Shown: one piece after another, positions 48,681 through 57,250 of the stretch
How positions within the stretch are numbered: position 1 is the stretch's first letter
How the letters are laid out: each line of letters starts with the position of its first letter
The notes under the pieces: generated by a model
Seen by the model: the letters and a program-made list of their open reading frames with translations, nothing else
Database searches by the model: none
Told to the model about the DNA's origin: nothing
Source: Metabacillus arenae
GTDB taxonomy: Bacteria; Bacillota; Bacilli; Bacillales; Bacillaceae
Reading direction: 5' to 3'
Length of the DNA stretch: 64,000 nucleotides
Assembly: GCF_014773385.1 (NCBI RefSeq)
Contig: NZ_JACXAI010000006.1
Location: forward strand, 1 to 64,000
Program-made: the position numbers and the translations under genes

Positions 48681-48723
48681 TTTACAATATGTTTACATTT
48701 ACTAAATATTCTTTTAGTACAAT
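48681..48723 (+). promoter_or_regulatory. Pho-box-like direct repeats and promoter before the nuclease gene
   Basis: TTTACA (48681-48686), 5 bp, TTTACA (48692-48697), 5 bp, TAAATA (48703-48708), 5 bp, TTAGTA (48714-48719), overlapping a -10 TACAAT (48718-48723). The 11-bp period of TT-A-A-CA hexamers just upstream of a -10 is the layout of PhoP-activated promoters in Bacillus. The two last boxes are weak. Confidence 0.5.
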
Positions 48724-48765
48724 ATTAATGGTAATAAATTCATTGTAAACGAAAGGGGAAGTGTA

Positions 48766-51700
48766 ATGTCGTTTTTATCTAATCGTGCAAAAAAGCCTTT
48801 TATTGTGGTTATCGTCTTTTTATTGCTGGTCACTCCATTTTTAAGCGCTACTAGTTCAATTGCCGCGGCAGTAACAGAAAAAGGAGAGGATTTATTCTTT
48901 TCTGAGTACATAGAGGGTTCAAGTAACAACAAAGCTATTGAAATCTATAATGTGACCGGAAAACCAGTAGATTTAAATGGGTATGTTATTGAGCTTTACA
49001 GCAATGGAAAGACAGAAGCTGGGAGCACGTTGGAACTGCAAGGTACACTTGAAAACAACGATGTATATGTTATCGCCCACGCTCAAGCGAATGAGACGAT
49101 AGCTGGACAAGCGGATACAAAGAGCGGAGTCGCTAACTTTAACGGAGATGATGCTCTTGTTTTAAAGAAAAATAATCAAGTGATCGATACTATTCATACT
49201 GTCGGAAGTAACGAGGAGATCATTAAGGATCTAACTCTAGTAAGAAAATCTTCTATACTTAAAGGTAATCAAACTTTTACTCTAGGAGATTGGGAGCAGT
49301 TTGGGAAAGATACTTTTACTAATATTGGTTTACATACAATTGATGATCAAGCTTCAGAAGAACCTCCATCAGAAGAACCCCCAGCAGAAGAAGTTACAGT
49401 TAAAGCCATTCAAGATATTCGTGTTACAAATGGTGGAAAGGCAGCTGTAGAAGGTACCGTAACTGCGATTTTTGTAGCGGGTGGACAAGCTAATGTCTAC
49501 ATTCAAGATGATACAGCTGGAATTATTGTAAGAGGAGCCGGACTTGAGAATAAGGTGCAAGTAGGCGACAAAATTCGTGCAGAAGGCGAAACCTTTCAAT
49601 ATTACGACATGGCGCAGCTAAATGCTACCTCAGATAAAGTAACTATCATTGAAAAAAACGCCGGCACTCCATCTCCCCAAGACATTACCTCTACAGATTT
49701 AACAGAAGCTGTTGAAGGAGAATACGTCCAAATAAAGAATATTGAAATTGATTCAGTAAATGGTTACGGAGAACATACAGCCCATGACGAAAATGGAACA
49801 TTTATCATTGATTCAGAATTGGTTGAGGTTAATAAAAGCTATGATGCGGTAGCTGGTGTTGTAGATTATAGTTTTGGTTCATATAGACTAGTCCCAAGAA
49901 ATTCTGCTGATGTTATGGAAGACAACAGCAAGGTCTCCTCCATTTCAGCAACCCCTGAATCAGGGCTCGTTGCTGAAGGTACAAAGGTAGAGCTTACCAC
50001 TTCTACTGAAGGTGCAGCAATCTATTACACGACAGATGGATCTGAACCGTCTTCTTCCTCTGCAAAATACTCTGAGCCTATAGAAATTAAAGAAGCAGTA
50101 ACCATTAAAGCAGTAGCAATAAAAGGGGGATTAGAAAATAGTGATGTTGCTTCATTTCCGTATGAAATCGGAAAAGATTTAAATGAATTAGAAATCCATG
50201 ATATTCAAGGAGCTGGCCATACGTCCCCATACGAAGGAAAAACAGTAGCAAATATAGACGGGATTGTGACACATATAGATGGGGCAAATATCTATATTCA
50301 AGAACCGAATCCAGATGAGAATCCAAAAACATCTGAAGGTCTGCTTATCTATAAACGGAACCATGGTGCAAAAGTAGGAGACCATATAAACGTAGCAGGT
50401 CAGGTAAAAGAATATTTTCTTGAGGGCTATGCTGAAAAGGCTGAAACAGATTTAGCTTTCACAGAAATTAATGCTGCAAGTGTAGAGGTTTTATCAAATG
50501 AAAACGAGCTTCCTGAACCTATTATTCTAGGAAAAGACGGACGTGTAATCCCTTCCCAAATCATTGACAATGATTCTTTCGGTGAATTTGATCCGGAAGA
50601 AGATGCTATTGATTTTTATGAGAGCTTGGAAGGAATGCGTACCCAGCTTAACAGTCCCAAGGTGGTCGGTCCACAGGAATACGGTGATATAGCTGTTGTT
50701 GTAGATAACGGCTCAGACCAGGAGCTAACACAAATTGGCGGTTACAAATTAACGAAGGAAGATCCAAACCCTGAAATTGTCTATGTTCAAGCAGGTGAAG
50801 ACTTTGTAACGAAGGTAGGCGATTCGTTCAACGGCTCAATCACGGGAGTTATGAGCTATGATTATGGAACATATAAATTGTACCGTGACACAAGTGAAGA
50901 GCTTCCAGAATTAATTGACGGCGGATTAAAACAAGAAAATACAACGATTGAAAAAGATGAAGATAAACTATCTGTTGCCACATACAATATGGAGAATTTT
51001 TCAGCAAAGTCACCTTCCTCTAAAGTTGAAAACATTGCAAAGTCCATTATTGAAAACTTAAACACACCAGATATCATCGGGTTGGTTGAAGTTCAAGATA
51101 ATGACGGCGGAACAGACAGCGGTGTTACAAATGCTGATGAAACATACAAGGTGCTCGTTGATAAAATTAAAGAACTAGGCGGTCCTGCATATGAGTTTAC
51201 AGATATTGCTCCAGAAGATAAACAAGACGGCGGAGCACCGGGTGGAAATATCCGTGTAGGTTATTTATATAATCCCGAACGTGTATCATTAGCAGATGGA
51301 GAAAAAGGTTCAGCAACAGAGGCAGTAAACTATGAGAATGGAGATTTAACATTAAACCCTGGAAGGATCGCACCTGATAAATTTCCTGATACTCGCAAAT
51401 CGCTGGCAGCTGAATTTGAGTTTAACGGAGAAGAAGTCATTGTCATTAATAACCACTTCAATTCAAAAACAGGTGATTCACCGTTATTTGGTCAAAACCA
51501 GCCTCCTGTAATAGGAAGTGAAGCAGAACGTATCAAGTTAATGACAGAAGTAAACAGCTTTATTAAAAATATTATGGCTGAGAATAAAGATGCGAATGTT
51601 GTCGTACTTGGTGATATGAATGATTTCGAATTCTCAAAGCCCCTTGAAGCGTTAAAAGGATCAGAGCTGAAAAACATGATTGAGCAATTGCCGGAGGAAG

Positions 51701-53739
51701 AACGATGGACTTACAATTACCGCGGGAATTCGCAAACACTTGATCATATTTTAGTAAACAATCGCCTTGCTAAGTACACTGAAGTAGATATCGTGAATAT
51801 TAATTCACCATTTATGGAGGAACACGGCAGAGCAAGTGACCATGACCCAATTTTAGTTCAAGTAGACCTAACACCTCCAAACACAATTAACATTTTACAC
51901 ACGAATGATTCTCATGCCCGAGTGTTTGAAGGCGGATTTGACGGAATGGGCTTTGCAAAACTATCTACATTGGTTAAACAATTTGAATCTGAAAACGAGC
52001 ACTCTCTATTATTGGATGCCGGTGATACATTCCATGGCACAACTTTCGCTACGTTAGAACAAGGAAGCAGCATCGTTGAAATCATGAACAAAATCGGCTA
52101 TGACAGTATGGCTGCCGGAAACCATGATTTCAACTATGGTTACAAGCGTTTACTAGAGTTAGAGGAAATGGCTGATTTCCCTGTGTTAAGTGCGAACGTT
52201 ATCTATGAGGAAACAGGTGAATTAGTCCTTGATCCGTATACGATTAAAAACGTTAACGGAGTAAAGCTCGGTATTTTCGGACTGTCAACTCCTGAAACAC
52301 ATTACAAAACACATCCGAAAAATGTTGAAGGGCTTAAATTTACAGACCCTGTCAAAGCCGCAAATAAAATGGTGAAAGAGCTTCAGGCACAGGATGTTGA
52401 TGCAATTATCGCGCTAACCCATTTAGGGACTGATGCCTCTAGTACAGATACGAGTTTAAAGGTTGCACAAGGTGCACCTGGGATTGATTTAATTGTCGAT
52501 GGTCATAGTCATACAGTTGATGACATTGAAAATAGCGGTACATTAATCGTGAGTGCAGGAGAATATTTGAAAAACCTTGGGACTGTTGAATTAACTTTTG
52601 ATGAAAACAATGAGTTAATTAGCAGAGAAGCAGCCCTTATTACAAAAGAAGACGCAGCAAATATTGAGCCGGACCCGGCAGTGGAAGCTGTTATAAAAGA
52701 AATTGAAGAAGCTCAAAAAGAAATTTTAGCAGAGGAAATTGGAACAACGACTGTAAAGCTTGATGGTGAACGAGAGCATGTTCGTGCTGGTGAAACCAAT
52801 CTAGGTAACCTAATTACAGATTCGATGTTAGAGGTAACAGGTGCCGATGTCGTCCTAACGAATGGCGGAGGAATTCGAGCATCAATTGACGAAGGTGTCA
52901 TTACAAAGGGGGAAGTTATTACAGTCCTTCCATTTGGTAACTACATTCAAACAATAGATGTACCTGGATCAGCCATTAAGGAAGCTTTAGAAAATGGGGT
53001 CAGCGCTTATCCAGAGGTTAAAGGTGCATTCCCTCACGTCGGAGGAATGACATTCGCAATTGACGCATCAAAGCCGGCTGGTGAGCGAGTTCATTCCATT
53101 AAAATAAACGGTGAACCAATTGATATGAATGCAACTTATATGTTAGCAACTAATGACTTCCTTGCAGCTGGAGGGGACGAGTACACTGTTCTTGCAAATT
53201 ATCCTGTAACTGGAGACTACCCTGCACTTGATGAAGCTGTGATGGATTACATTAAAAAGCGAGGAACCATTTCACCGAAGATAGAAGGACGAATTGTTGC
53301 AGCAGAAACACCTAAAGAGAATCCAGACGATGACAATGATGGCGAGCCAGGGGATCCAGACGATGGCAATGACAATGATGGCCAGCCAGGGGATCCAGAC
53401 GGTGGCAACGACAATGATGGCCAGCCAGGGGATCCAGACGGTGGCAACGACAATGATGGCGAGCCAGGGGATTCAAACGATGGCAACGACAATGATGGCG
53501 AGCCAGGTGATCCAAACGATGGCAATGACAACGATGGTGAGCCAGGGGATCCAGACGATGGCAATGACAATGATGGCCAGCTTGGAGATTCAGACGATTC
53601 CAACGACAATGGAAATCAACAAGATAATGAGCTGCCTAATACTGCTACCTCTTCATACAACTTCCTTGCATGGGGAACGGTTTTCCTTCTTTTAGGCGGT
53701 ATCCTAACCATTATAAGAAAAAAGAAATCAGTAAAGTGA
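48766..53739 (+). CDS. Cell-wall-anchored multidomain nuclease/5'-nucleotidase (YhcR/YfkN-like)
   Basis: A 1,657-residue surface protein. Order: signal peptide (1-35); lamin-tail domain (about 42-160, ending before a Glu/Pro linker); OB-fold domain (about 210-390); chitobiase-C-like Ig domain (about 394-466); second OB-type domain (about 470-720); an ExeM-like endonuclease/exonuclease/phosphatase domain (about 735-1030: TYNMENF, GLVEVQDNDG, LGDMNDF, SDHDPIL); metallophosphatase (about 1039-1300: HTNDSHA, DAGDTFHG, GNHDFNYG, DGHSHT); 5'-nucleotidase C-terminal domain (about 1340-1510: NGGGIRAS, NDFLAAGGDEY); seven 13-residue Asp/Gly repeats (1523-1613); LPNTA, membrane helix and RKKK tail for sortase. 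It should degrade extracellular DNA or RNA and free phosphate. No sortase gene is nearby. Confidence 0.93.
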   Translation: MSFLSNRAKKPFIVVIVFLLLVTPFLSATSSIAAAVTEKGEDLFFSEYIEGSSNNKAIEIYNVTGKPVDLNGYVIELYSNGKTEAGSTLELQGTLENNDVYVIAHAQANETIAGQADTKSGVANFNGDDALVLKKNNQVIDTIHTVGSNEEIIKDLTLVRKSSILKGNQTFTLGDWEQFGKDTFTNIGLHTIDDQASEEPPSEEPPAEEVTVKAIQDIRVTNGGKAAVEGTVTAIFVAGGQANVYIQDDTAGIIVRGAGLENKVQVGDKIRAEGETFQYYDMAQLNATSDKVTIIEKNAGTPSPQDITSTDLTEAVEGEYVQIKNIEIDSVNGYGEHTAHDENGTFIIDSELVEVNKSYDAVAGVVDYSFGSYRLVPRNSADVMEDNSKVSSISATPESGLVAEGTKVELTTSTEGAAIYYTTDGSEPSSSSAKYSEPIEIKEAVTIKAVAIKGGLENSDVASFPYEIGKDLNELEIHDIQGAGHTSPYEGKTVANIDGIVTHIDGANIYIQEPNPDENPKTSEGLLIYKRNHGAKVGDHINVAGQVKEYFLEGYAEKAETDLAFTEINAASVEVLSNENELPEPIILGKDGRVIPSQIIDNDSFGEFDPEEDAIDFYESLEGMRTQLNSPKVVGPQEYGDIAVVVDNGSDQELTQIGGYKLTKEDPNPEIVYVQAGEDFVTKVGDSFNGSITGVMSYDYGTYKLYRDTSEELPELIDGGLKQENTTIEKDEDKLSVATYNMENFSAKSPSSKVENIAKSIIENLNTPDIIGLVEVQDNDGGTDSGVTNADETYKVLVDKIKELGGPAYEFTDIAPEDKQDGGAPGGNIRVGYLYNPERVSLADGEKGSATEAVNYENGDLTLNPGRIAPDKFPDTRKSLAAEFEFNGEEVIVINNHFNSKTGDSPLFGQNQPPVIGSEAERIKLMTEVNSFIKNIMAENKDANVVVLGDMNDFEFSKPLEALKGSELKNMIEQLPEEERWTYNYRGNSQTLDHILVNNRLAKYTEVDIVNINSPFMEEHGRASDHDPILVQVDLTPPNTINILHTNDSHARVFEGGFDGMGFAKLSTLVKQFESENEHSLLLDAGDTFHGTTFATLEQGSSIVEIMNKIGYDSMAAGNHDFNYGYKRLLELEEMADFPVLSANVIYEETGELVLDPYTIKNVNGVKLGIFGLSTPETHYKTHPKNVEGLKFTDPVKAANKMVKELQAQDVDAIIALTHLGTDASSTDTSLKVAQGAPGIDLIVDGHSHTVDDIENSGTLIVSAGEYLKNLGTVELTFDENNELISREAALITKEDAANIEPDPAVEAVIKEIEEAQKEILAEEIGTTTVKLDGEREHVRAGETNLGNLITDSMLEVTGADVVLTNGGGIRASIDEGVITKGEVITVLPFGNYIQTIDVPGSAIKEALENGVSAYPEVKGAFPHVGGMTFAIDASKPAGERVHSIKINGEPIDMNATYMLATNDFLAAGGDEYTVLANYPVTGDYPALDEAVMDYIKKRGTISPKIEGRIVAAETPKENPDDDNDGEPGDPDDGNDNDGQPGDPDGGNDNDGQPGDPDGGNDNDGEPGDSNDGNDNDGEPGDPNDGNDNDGEPGDPDDGNDNDGQLGDSDDSNDNGNQQDNELPNTATSSYNFLAWGTVFLLLGGILTIIRKKKSVK
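53332..53604 (+). repeat. Seven 39-bp in-frame repeats in the wall-spanning region
   Basis: Seven consecutive 39-bp units encode variants of DNDGEPGDPDDGN. Units 2 and 3 are virtually identical and the outer ones have diverged. The acidic Asp/Asn-rich loops could bind calcium and span the wall between the enzyme and the LPNTA anchor. They are coding, not CRISPR. Confidence 0.95.
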
Positions 53740-53774
53740 AAAATTTATTAGTTTCGCTGTAAAAGGAATAAATT

Positions 53775-53806
53775 AAGGCCTTCTGCTAAATACAGAAGGC
53801 CTTTTA
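53775..53806 (+). terminator. Terminator of the nuclease gene
   Basis: AAGGCCTTCTG (53775-53785) pairs with CAGAAGGCCTT (53793-53803), followed by TTAT. Bases 53807-54127 hold only AT-rich sequence; a sporulation promoter for rsfA is expected there but I could not define it. Confidence 0.85.
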
Positions 53807-54127
53807 TAGCTGTCGAGATAGGCTTAGTTGCCTTCTGTTTTTTGCGAGAAGATTGAGGAAATATACAACTTTAGTGCGATTTTTATGATTTTCGTTCACT
53901 ATCCTTCTTAAAAATTGTTCTTTCATTCATTCTGATCAAATTTCTGGCACCAAGTAACCTATATACTTATTGCGACCGGTTGATAATTGTTTGTTCCAGC
54001 AGTTAGATGGATCAAATGTAAATTTTTTCTTAGAAAATAATAAATACTTTTAGTTATAAGGTGAACATAGTCTACTTACTCTATTAGTCGCATATGTATT
54101 TACAAAATTGACTTTTTTGGGGGGACT

Positions 54128-54742
54128 ATGATGACAACAACTCGTCAAGATGCTTGGACACAGGATGAGGATTTACTTTTAGCTGAGGTTGTATTAAGAC
54201 ATATTCGCGAAGCGGGGACCCAGCTTGCCGCATTTGAAGAAGTAGGACGAAAATTATCGCGAACCGCTGCAGCCTGTGGGTTCCGCTGGAATTCGTTTGT
54301 TAGAAAACAATATAAAACAGGAATAGAACTTGCCAAAAAACAAAGAAAAGAATTGCGTAAACATCAGGGTGAAGCTGGTGATGAATTTGATAAGACGAAT
54401 ATGGCATTACCATCCTCTGAAAAAGAGTCTCAAGCATTGACCTTGCAAGAGGTCATCCAGTTTTTAAAGCATTATGACCATACCACTAGTTTAAAAGATT
54501 TGCAGAATGAGAATCATACTCTTCTTCAGAAACTGGGTGAAATGGAGAGGAAAATCGACTCCTTGCAGCATGAAAAACAATCCCTTATGAACCAACTTAG
54601 GGTAGTGGAGGAAGACTATAAAGCTCTTATCGAAATTATGGAGAGGGCAAGAAAAATGGTGGTCTTACAAGATGATGAAAGAAATAAAAAAGTGAAATTC
54701 CAAATGGATCGAAATGGTAATTTAGAAAGAATCGAAAAGTAA
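54128..54742 (+). CDS. rsfA: Prespore-specific transcription regulator RsfA (YlbO)
   Basis: A 204-residue Myb/SANT-like regulator. TRQDAWTQDEDLLLAEVVLRHI opens the DNA-binding domain (about 5-60), which continues FEEVGRKLSRTAAACGFRWNS. A long coiled coil follows (about 120-180, LQNENHTLLQKLGEMERKIDSL). RsfA adjusts sigma-F-dependent genes in the forespore. The ribosome site GGGGGG precedes ATG 54128; the ATG three bases later is equally possible. It sits between rpmF and ylbP, as in B. subtilis, except for the two inserted genes. Confidence 0.93.
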   Translation: MMTTTRQDAWTQDEDLLLAEVVLRHIREAGTQLAAFEEVGRKLSRTAAACGFRWNSFVRKQYKTGIELAKKQRKELRKHQGEAGDEFDKTNMALPSSEKESQALTLQEVIQFLKHYDHTTSLKDLQNENHTLLQKLGEMERKIDSLQHEKQSLMNQLRVVEEDYKALIEIMERARKMVVLQDDERNKKVKFQMDRNGNLERIEK

Positions 54743-54771
54743 AACCGGTCGCTAGGTGCGACCGGTTTTTC
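54741..54771 (+). terminator. Terminator of rsfA
   Basis: AAAACCGGTCGC (54741-54752) pairs with GCGACCGGTTTT (54758-54769), then T. Also able to stop the minus strand. Confidence 0.92.
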
Positions 54772-54879
54772 TGCTATTTGGCGTTTGAATAAACTGTATT
54801 TGTCTATTGACCAGTAGGTCAGCAGCCTTTGTTTGCACGAAAAGCGCAGAGCTTTTGACTTGCTGCTTGCGCTTAAAAA

Positions 54880-55365
54880 TTAGGCAGAAGCTGTTTCGTT
54901 GTGTTGTTCTGTTACACCGTTAGGATACCAAACTAACGGGTTTTCCCCTTTGTCACGCTCTACATCATATTTTACATTTTCAAAACCCATTTTTGACCAG
55001 AAATCAGCTGATTTAATTCTTGGATTTGTCTTAATTGGTAAGGCAAAGGATTTTGCAAATTCTACTAAAGCTTGCCCATAGCCCTTTCGTTGATAGTTAG
55101 GCAGAACTTCAAGCTTCCATAGCTCCAAGTAGTCTTGCTGAGGATCAAAGTAGCGGTCCTGCTTCTTATCAACCCGATACAAACTCATTCGTGCTACTAA
55201 TTTATCCCCAAAATATATTCCGTAAAATGGAGATTCACTGTCATTCTCAATAATATTTTCCTGCAGGTCTTCATGCATGGATAGCTCTTGAAGACCATAC
55301 TCCTTAAATTTTTTGAACTCCTCTAATGTTTTGTAGTTAATTAGAAGCTTTTCAACTTTCAACAT
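54880..55365 (-). CDS. ylbP: GNAT family N-acetyltransferase YlbP
   Basis: A 161-residue GNAT acetyltransferase. ISFGDKLVAR-like YGIYFGDKLVARMSLYRV, LELWKLEVLPNYQRKGYGQALVEFAKSF (acetyl-CoA binding R-x-x-G-x-G) and KSADFWSKMGFENVKYD form motifs D, A and B. The substrate is unknown. ATG 55365 lies 7 nt after CAAGGAGGA on the minus strand, so the upstream TTG is not used. It corresponds to ylbP in position and length. Confidence 0.92.
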   Translation of the reverse strand: MLKVEKLLINYKTLEEFKKFKEYGLQELSMHEDLQENIIENDSESPFYGIYFGDKLVARMSLYRVDKKQDRYFDPQQDYLELWKLEVLPNYQRKGYGQALVEFAKSFALPIKTNPRIKSADFWSKMGFENVKYDVERDKGENPLVWYPNGVTEQHNETASA

Positions 55366-55490
55366 GGAAAATCCTCCTTGAAGCAAAATACTTATAATTA
55401 TTGTAAACGTTTAATAAAAAAAAGACAAAATGTTAATAAAATCTTTTAATACTGATTATATTTTATCATGAATTTAAAAAAGTGAAAATA

Positions 55491-55504
55491 AGCAAACGCT
55501 TACA
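55491..55504 (+). promoter_or_regulatory. Putative cre before the acyl-CoA carboxylase operon
   Basis: AGCAAACGCTTACA matches the cre consensus at all but the first position. A weaker cre-like TGTAAACGTTTAAT is at 55400-55413, nearer ylbP. CcpA repression of the carboxylase operon would fit a catabolic role. Confidence 0.5.
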
Positions 55505-55637
55505 AAAAATGCAGGATTTCATTATATTGTTGAAGAAAGTAAAAGAAGATAGGTCTTCATTACTTTCGCTTCAATCTTAGACCTTATCTCCAGCAAACAA
55601 GGGATCTTACTATAAAGCGTTATAAGGAGGGGGACGC

Positions 55638-56978
55638 GTGAAAAAAATTCTAATCGCGAATCGGGGAGAAATTTCGAAAAGAATTATTGCTACATGCAAT
55701 GAATTCGGAATTAAAACTGTAGCGATTTATTCTGATGCGGACAAAGAATTGCCGTATGTTAAGGAAGCAACATCCTCATATCGTATAGGTGAACCGCCAG
55801 TACCTAAATCTTACATGAAGTCAGAAGAAATCATTAATGTTGCAACTAGGGAAAAGGTAGATGCAATTCATCCGGGATATGGATTTTTATCAGAAAGTGC
55901 ACAGTTTGCAAGAAAGGTAGAAAATGCGGGGATCCATTTTGTTGGTCCAAATGCCTCTATTATAGAATTAATGGGAGATAAAGTAGCAGCTAGAAAAGCA
56001 ATGGAAGAAGCAGGCGTTCCTTCTGTCCCTGGAAGCAAAGACGCTATTCAAACGATTGAAGAAGCATGCAGCCTGGCAAATGAAATTGGCTACCCTGTCA
56101 TGCTGAAAGCAAGCGGCGGGGGCGGCGGAATCGGGATGCAAAAATGTATAAATGAAGTTGAATTAATGAAAGTTTATCAATCAACAAAACATAGAGCAAA
56201 AGCCTATTTTGGTAATGATGAAGTGTTTGTTGAAAAATATATCGAAAATGGCAGACACATTGAAGTGCAGCTCTTCTCAGATGAAGAAGGGAACGTGGTG
56301 CACTTGTTTGAGAGAGATTGCTCAATACAAAGAAGAAATCAAAAAGTCATTGAAGAGTCCCCTTCCCCATTTCTTTCTGCAGAAACAAGGGAAAAAATGT
56401 TTGATGCAGCGATCAAGGCAGCAAAGCATGTGCAATATGTAAATGCGGGGACAATTGAGTTTATTGTCGACGAAAACGAACAATTTTATTTTTTAGAAAT
56501 GAATACAAGACTGCAGGTTGAACATCGTGTGACTGAGATGCTCACCGGAATAGACCTTGTAAAGTGGCAGTTATTAATTGCAAATGGGGAGAGGCTTCCG
56601 TTAACTCAAGAGGAAATTCCAAAACACGGTCATGCAATGGAATTTAGGCTTTATGCAGAGGATCCCATAACATTTACTCCTTCACCTGGGAAACTGAAAG
56701 TCTTCTATACTCCAGAGGAAGAGGGAGTGATTATAGATGCTGCTTATCAAGCTGGAAATACTGTTACACCTTTTTATGATCCTTTGATAGCAAAGGTCAT
56801 TATACATGCAAATACTCGCAGGGAAGTAATCGTAAAGTCTAAAGCCTATTTCGATAAAGTAAAAATTGAAGGTATAAAGACAAATGTTCCTTTGTTCAAA
56901 TCCATTTTAAAAGATAAAGATTTTATAGAAGGAAATTATCATACAGGGTTTTTACAAAATAAATCAATTGTTGGGTAA
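55638..56978 (+). CDS. yngH: Biotin carboxylase subunit of acyl-CoA carboxylase
   Basis: A 446-residue ATP-grasp biotin carboxylase that carboxylates the biotin on the small carrier encoded next. KKILIANRGEISKRII, AIHPGYGFLSES, MLKASGGGGGIGMQK (ATP loop), FVEKYIENGRHIEVQ, FERDCSIQRRNQKVIEE and FLEMNTRLQVEHRVTE are the standard motifs. GTG 55638 follows AAGGAGGGGG. The first 73 codons are usual for YngH/AccC. First gene of a three-gene operon. Confidence 0.92.
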   Translation: MKKILIANRGEISKRIIATCNEFGIKTVAIYSDADKELPYVKEATSSYRIGEPPVPKSYMKSEEIINVATREKVDAIHPGYGFLSESAQFARKVENAGIHFVGPNASIIELMGDKVAARKAMEEAGVPSVPGSKDAIQTIEEACSLANEIGYPVMLKASGGGGGIGMQKCINEVELMKVYQSTKHRAKAYFGNDEVFVEKYIENGRHIEVQLFSDEEGNVVHLFERDCSIQRRNQKVIEESPSPFLSAETREKMFDAAIKAAKHVQYVNAGTIEFIVDENEQFYFLEMNTRLQVEHRVTEMLTGIDLVKWQLLIANGERLPLTQEEIPKHGHAMEFRLYAEDPITFTPSPGKLKVFYTPEEEGVIIDAAYQAGNTVTPFYDPLIAKVIIHANTRREVIVKSKAYFDKVKIEGIKTNVPLFKSILKDKDFIEGNYHTGFLQNKSIVG

Positions 56979-56997
56979 CATTAAGGGGGAAATGTGA

Positions 56998-57219
56998 ATG
57001 GAAGAAATGAAAGCGAGTATGGCCGGAACTGTATTAAATGTGTTAGCAAATCAAAATGATCAAGTGGCTAAAGGTCAGGAAGTCATCATATTAGAATCGA
57101 TGAAAATGGAAATTCCAGTTGAATGTGAATGCGATGGAATGATTCAAGAAATAAAGGTATCAATTGGTGATTTTGTAAATGAAGGAGACACCCTTTTCAC
57201 AGTTGCGCCAAACTCCTAA
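56998..57219 (+). CDS. yngHB: Biotin/lipoyl carrier protein of acyl-CoA carboxylase
   Basis: A 73-residue stand-alone biotin carrier. The biotin lysine is Lys36 in ESMKM; AGTVLNVLANQNDQVAKGQ and GDFVNEGDTLFTV are the two beta-hairpins. It equals the single-domain YngHB (BLAP) of B. subtilis. AAGGGGGAAATGTG precedes it, 19 nt after the biotin carboxylase gene. Confidence 0.93.
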   Translation: MEEMKASMAGTVLNVLANQNDQVAKGQEVIILESMKMEIPVECECDGMIQEIKVSIGDFVNEGDTLFTVAPNS

Positions 57220-57250
57220 AAGATCCTTAACAAGGCAGGTGAAGAAAGTG

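Noticed and set aside
53332-53604. Regular 39-bp repeats resembling a CRISPR array
   Set aside because: Units are contiguous, without unique spacers, and stay in the reading frame of the surface nuclease.
53247-53609. Long antisense ORF (120 codons, Ser/Pro/Gly repeats) opposite the repeats
   Set aside because: It is the mirror of a repetitive coding sequence, with no ribosome site.
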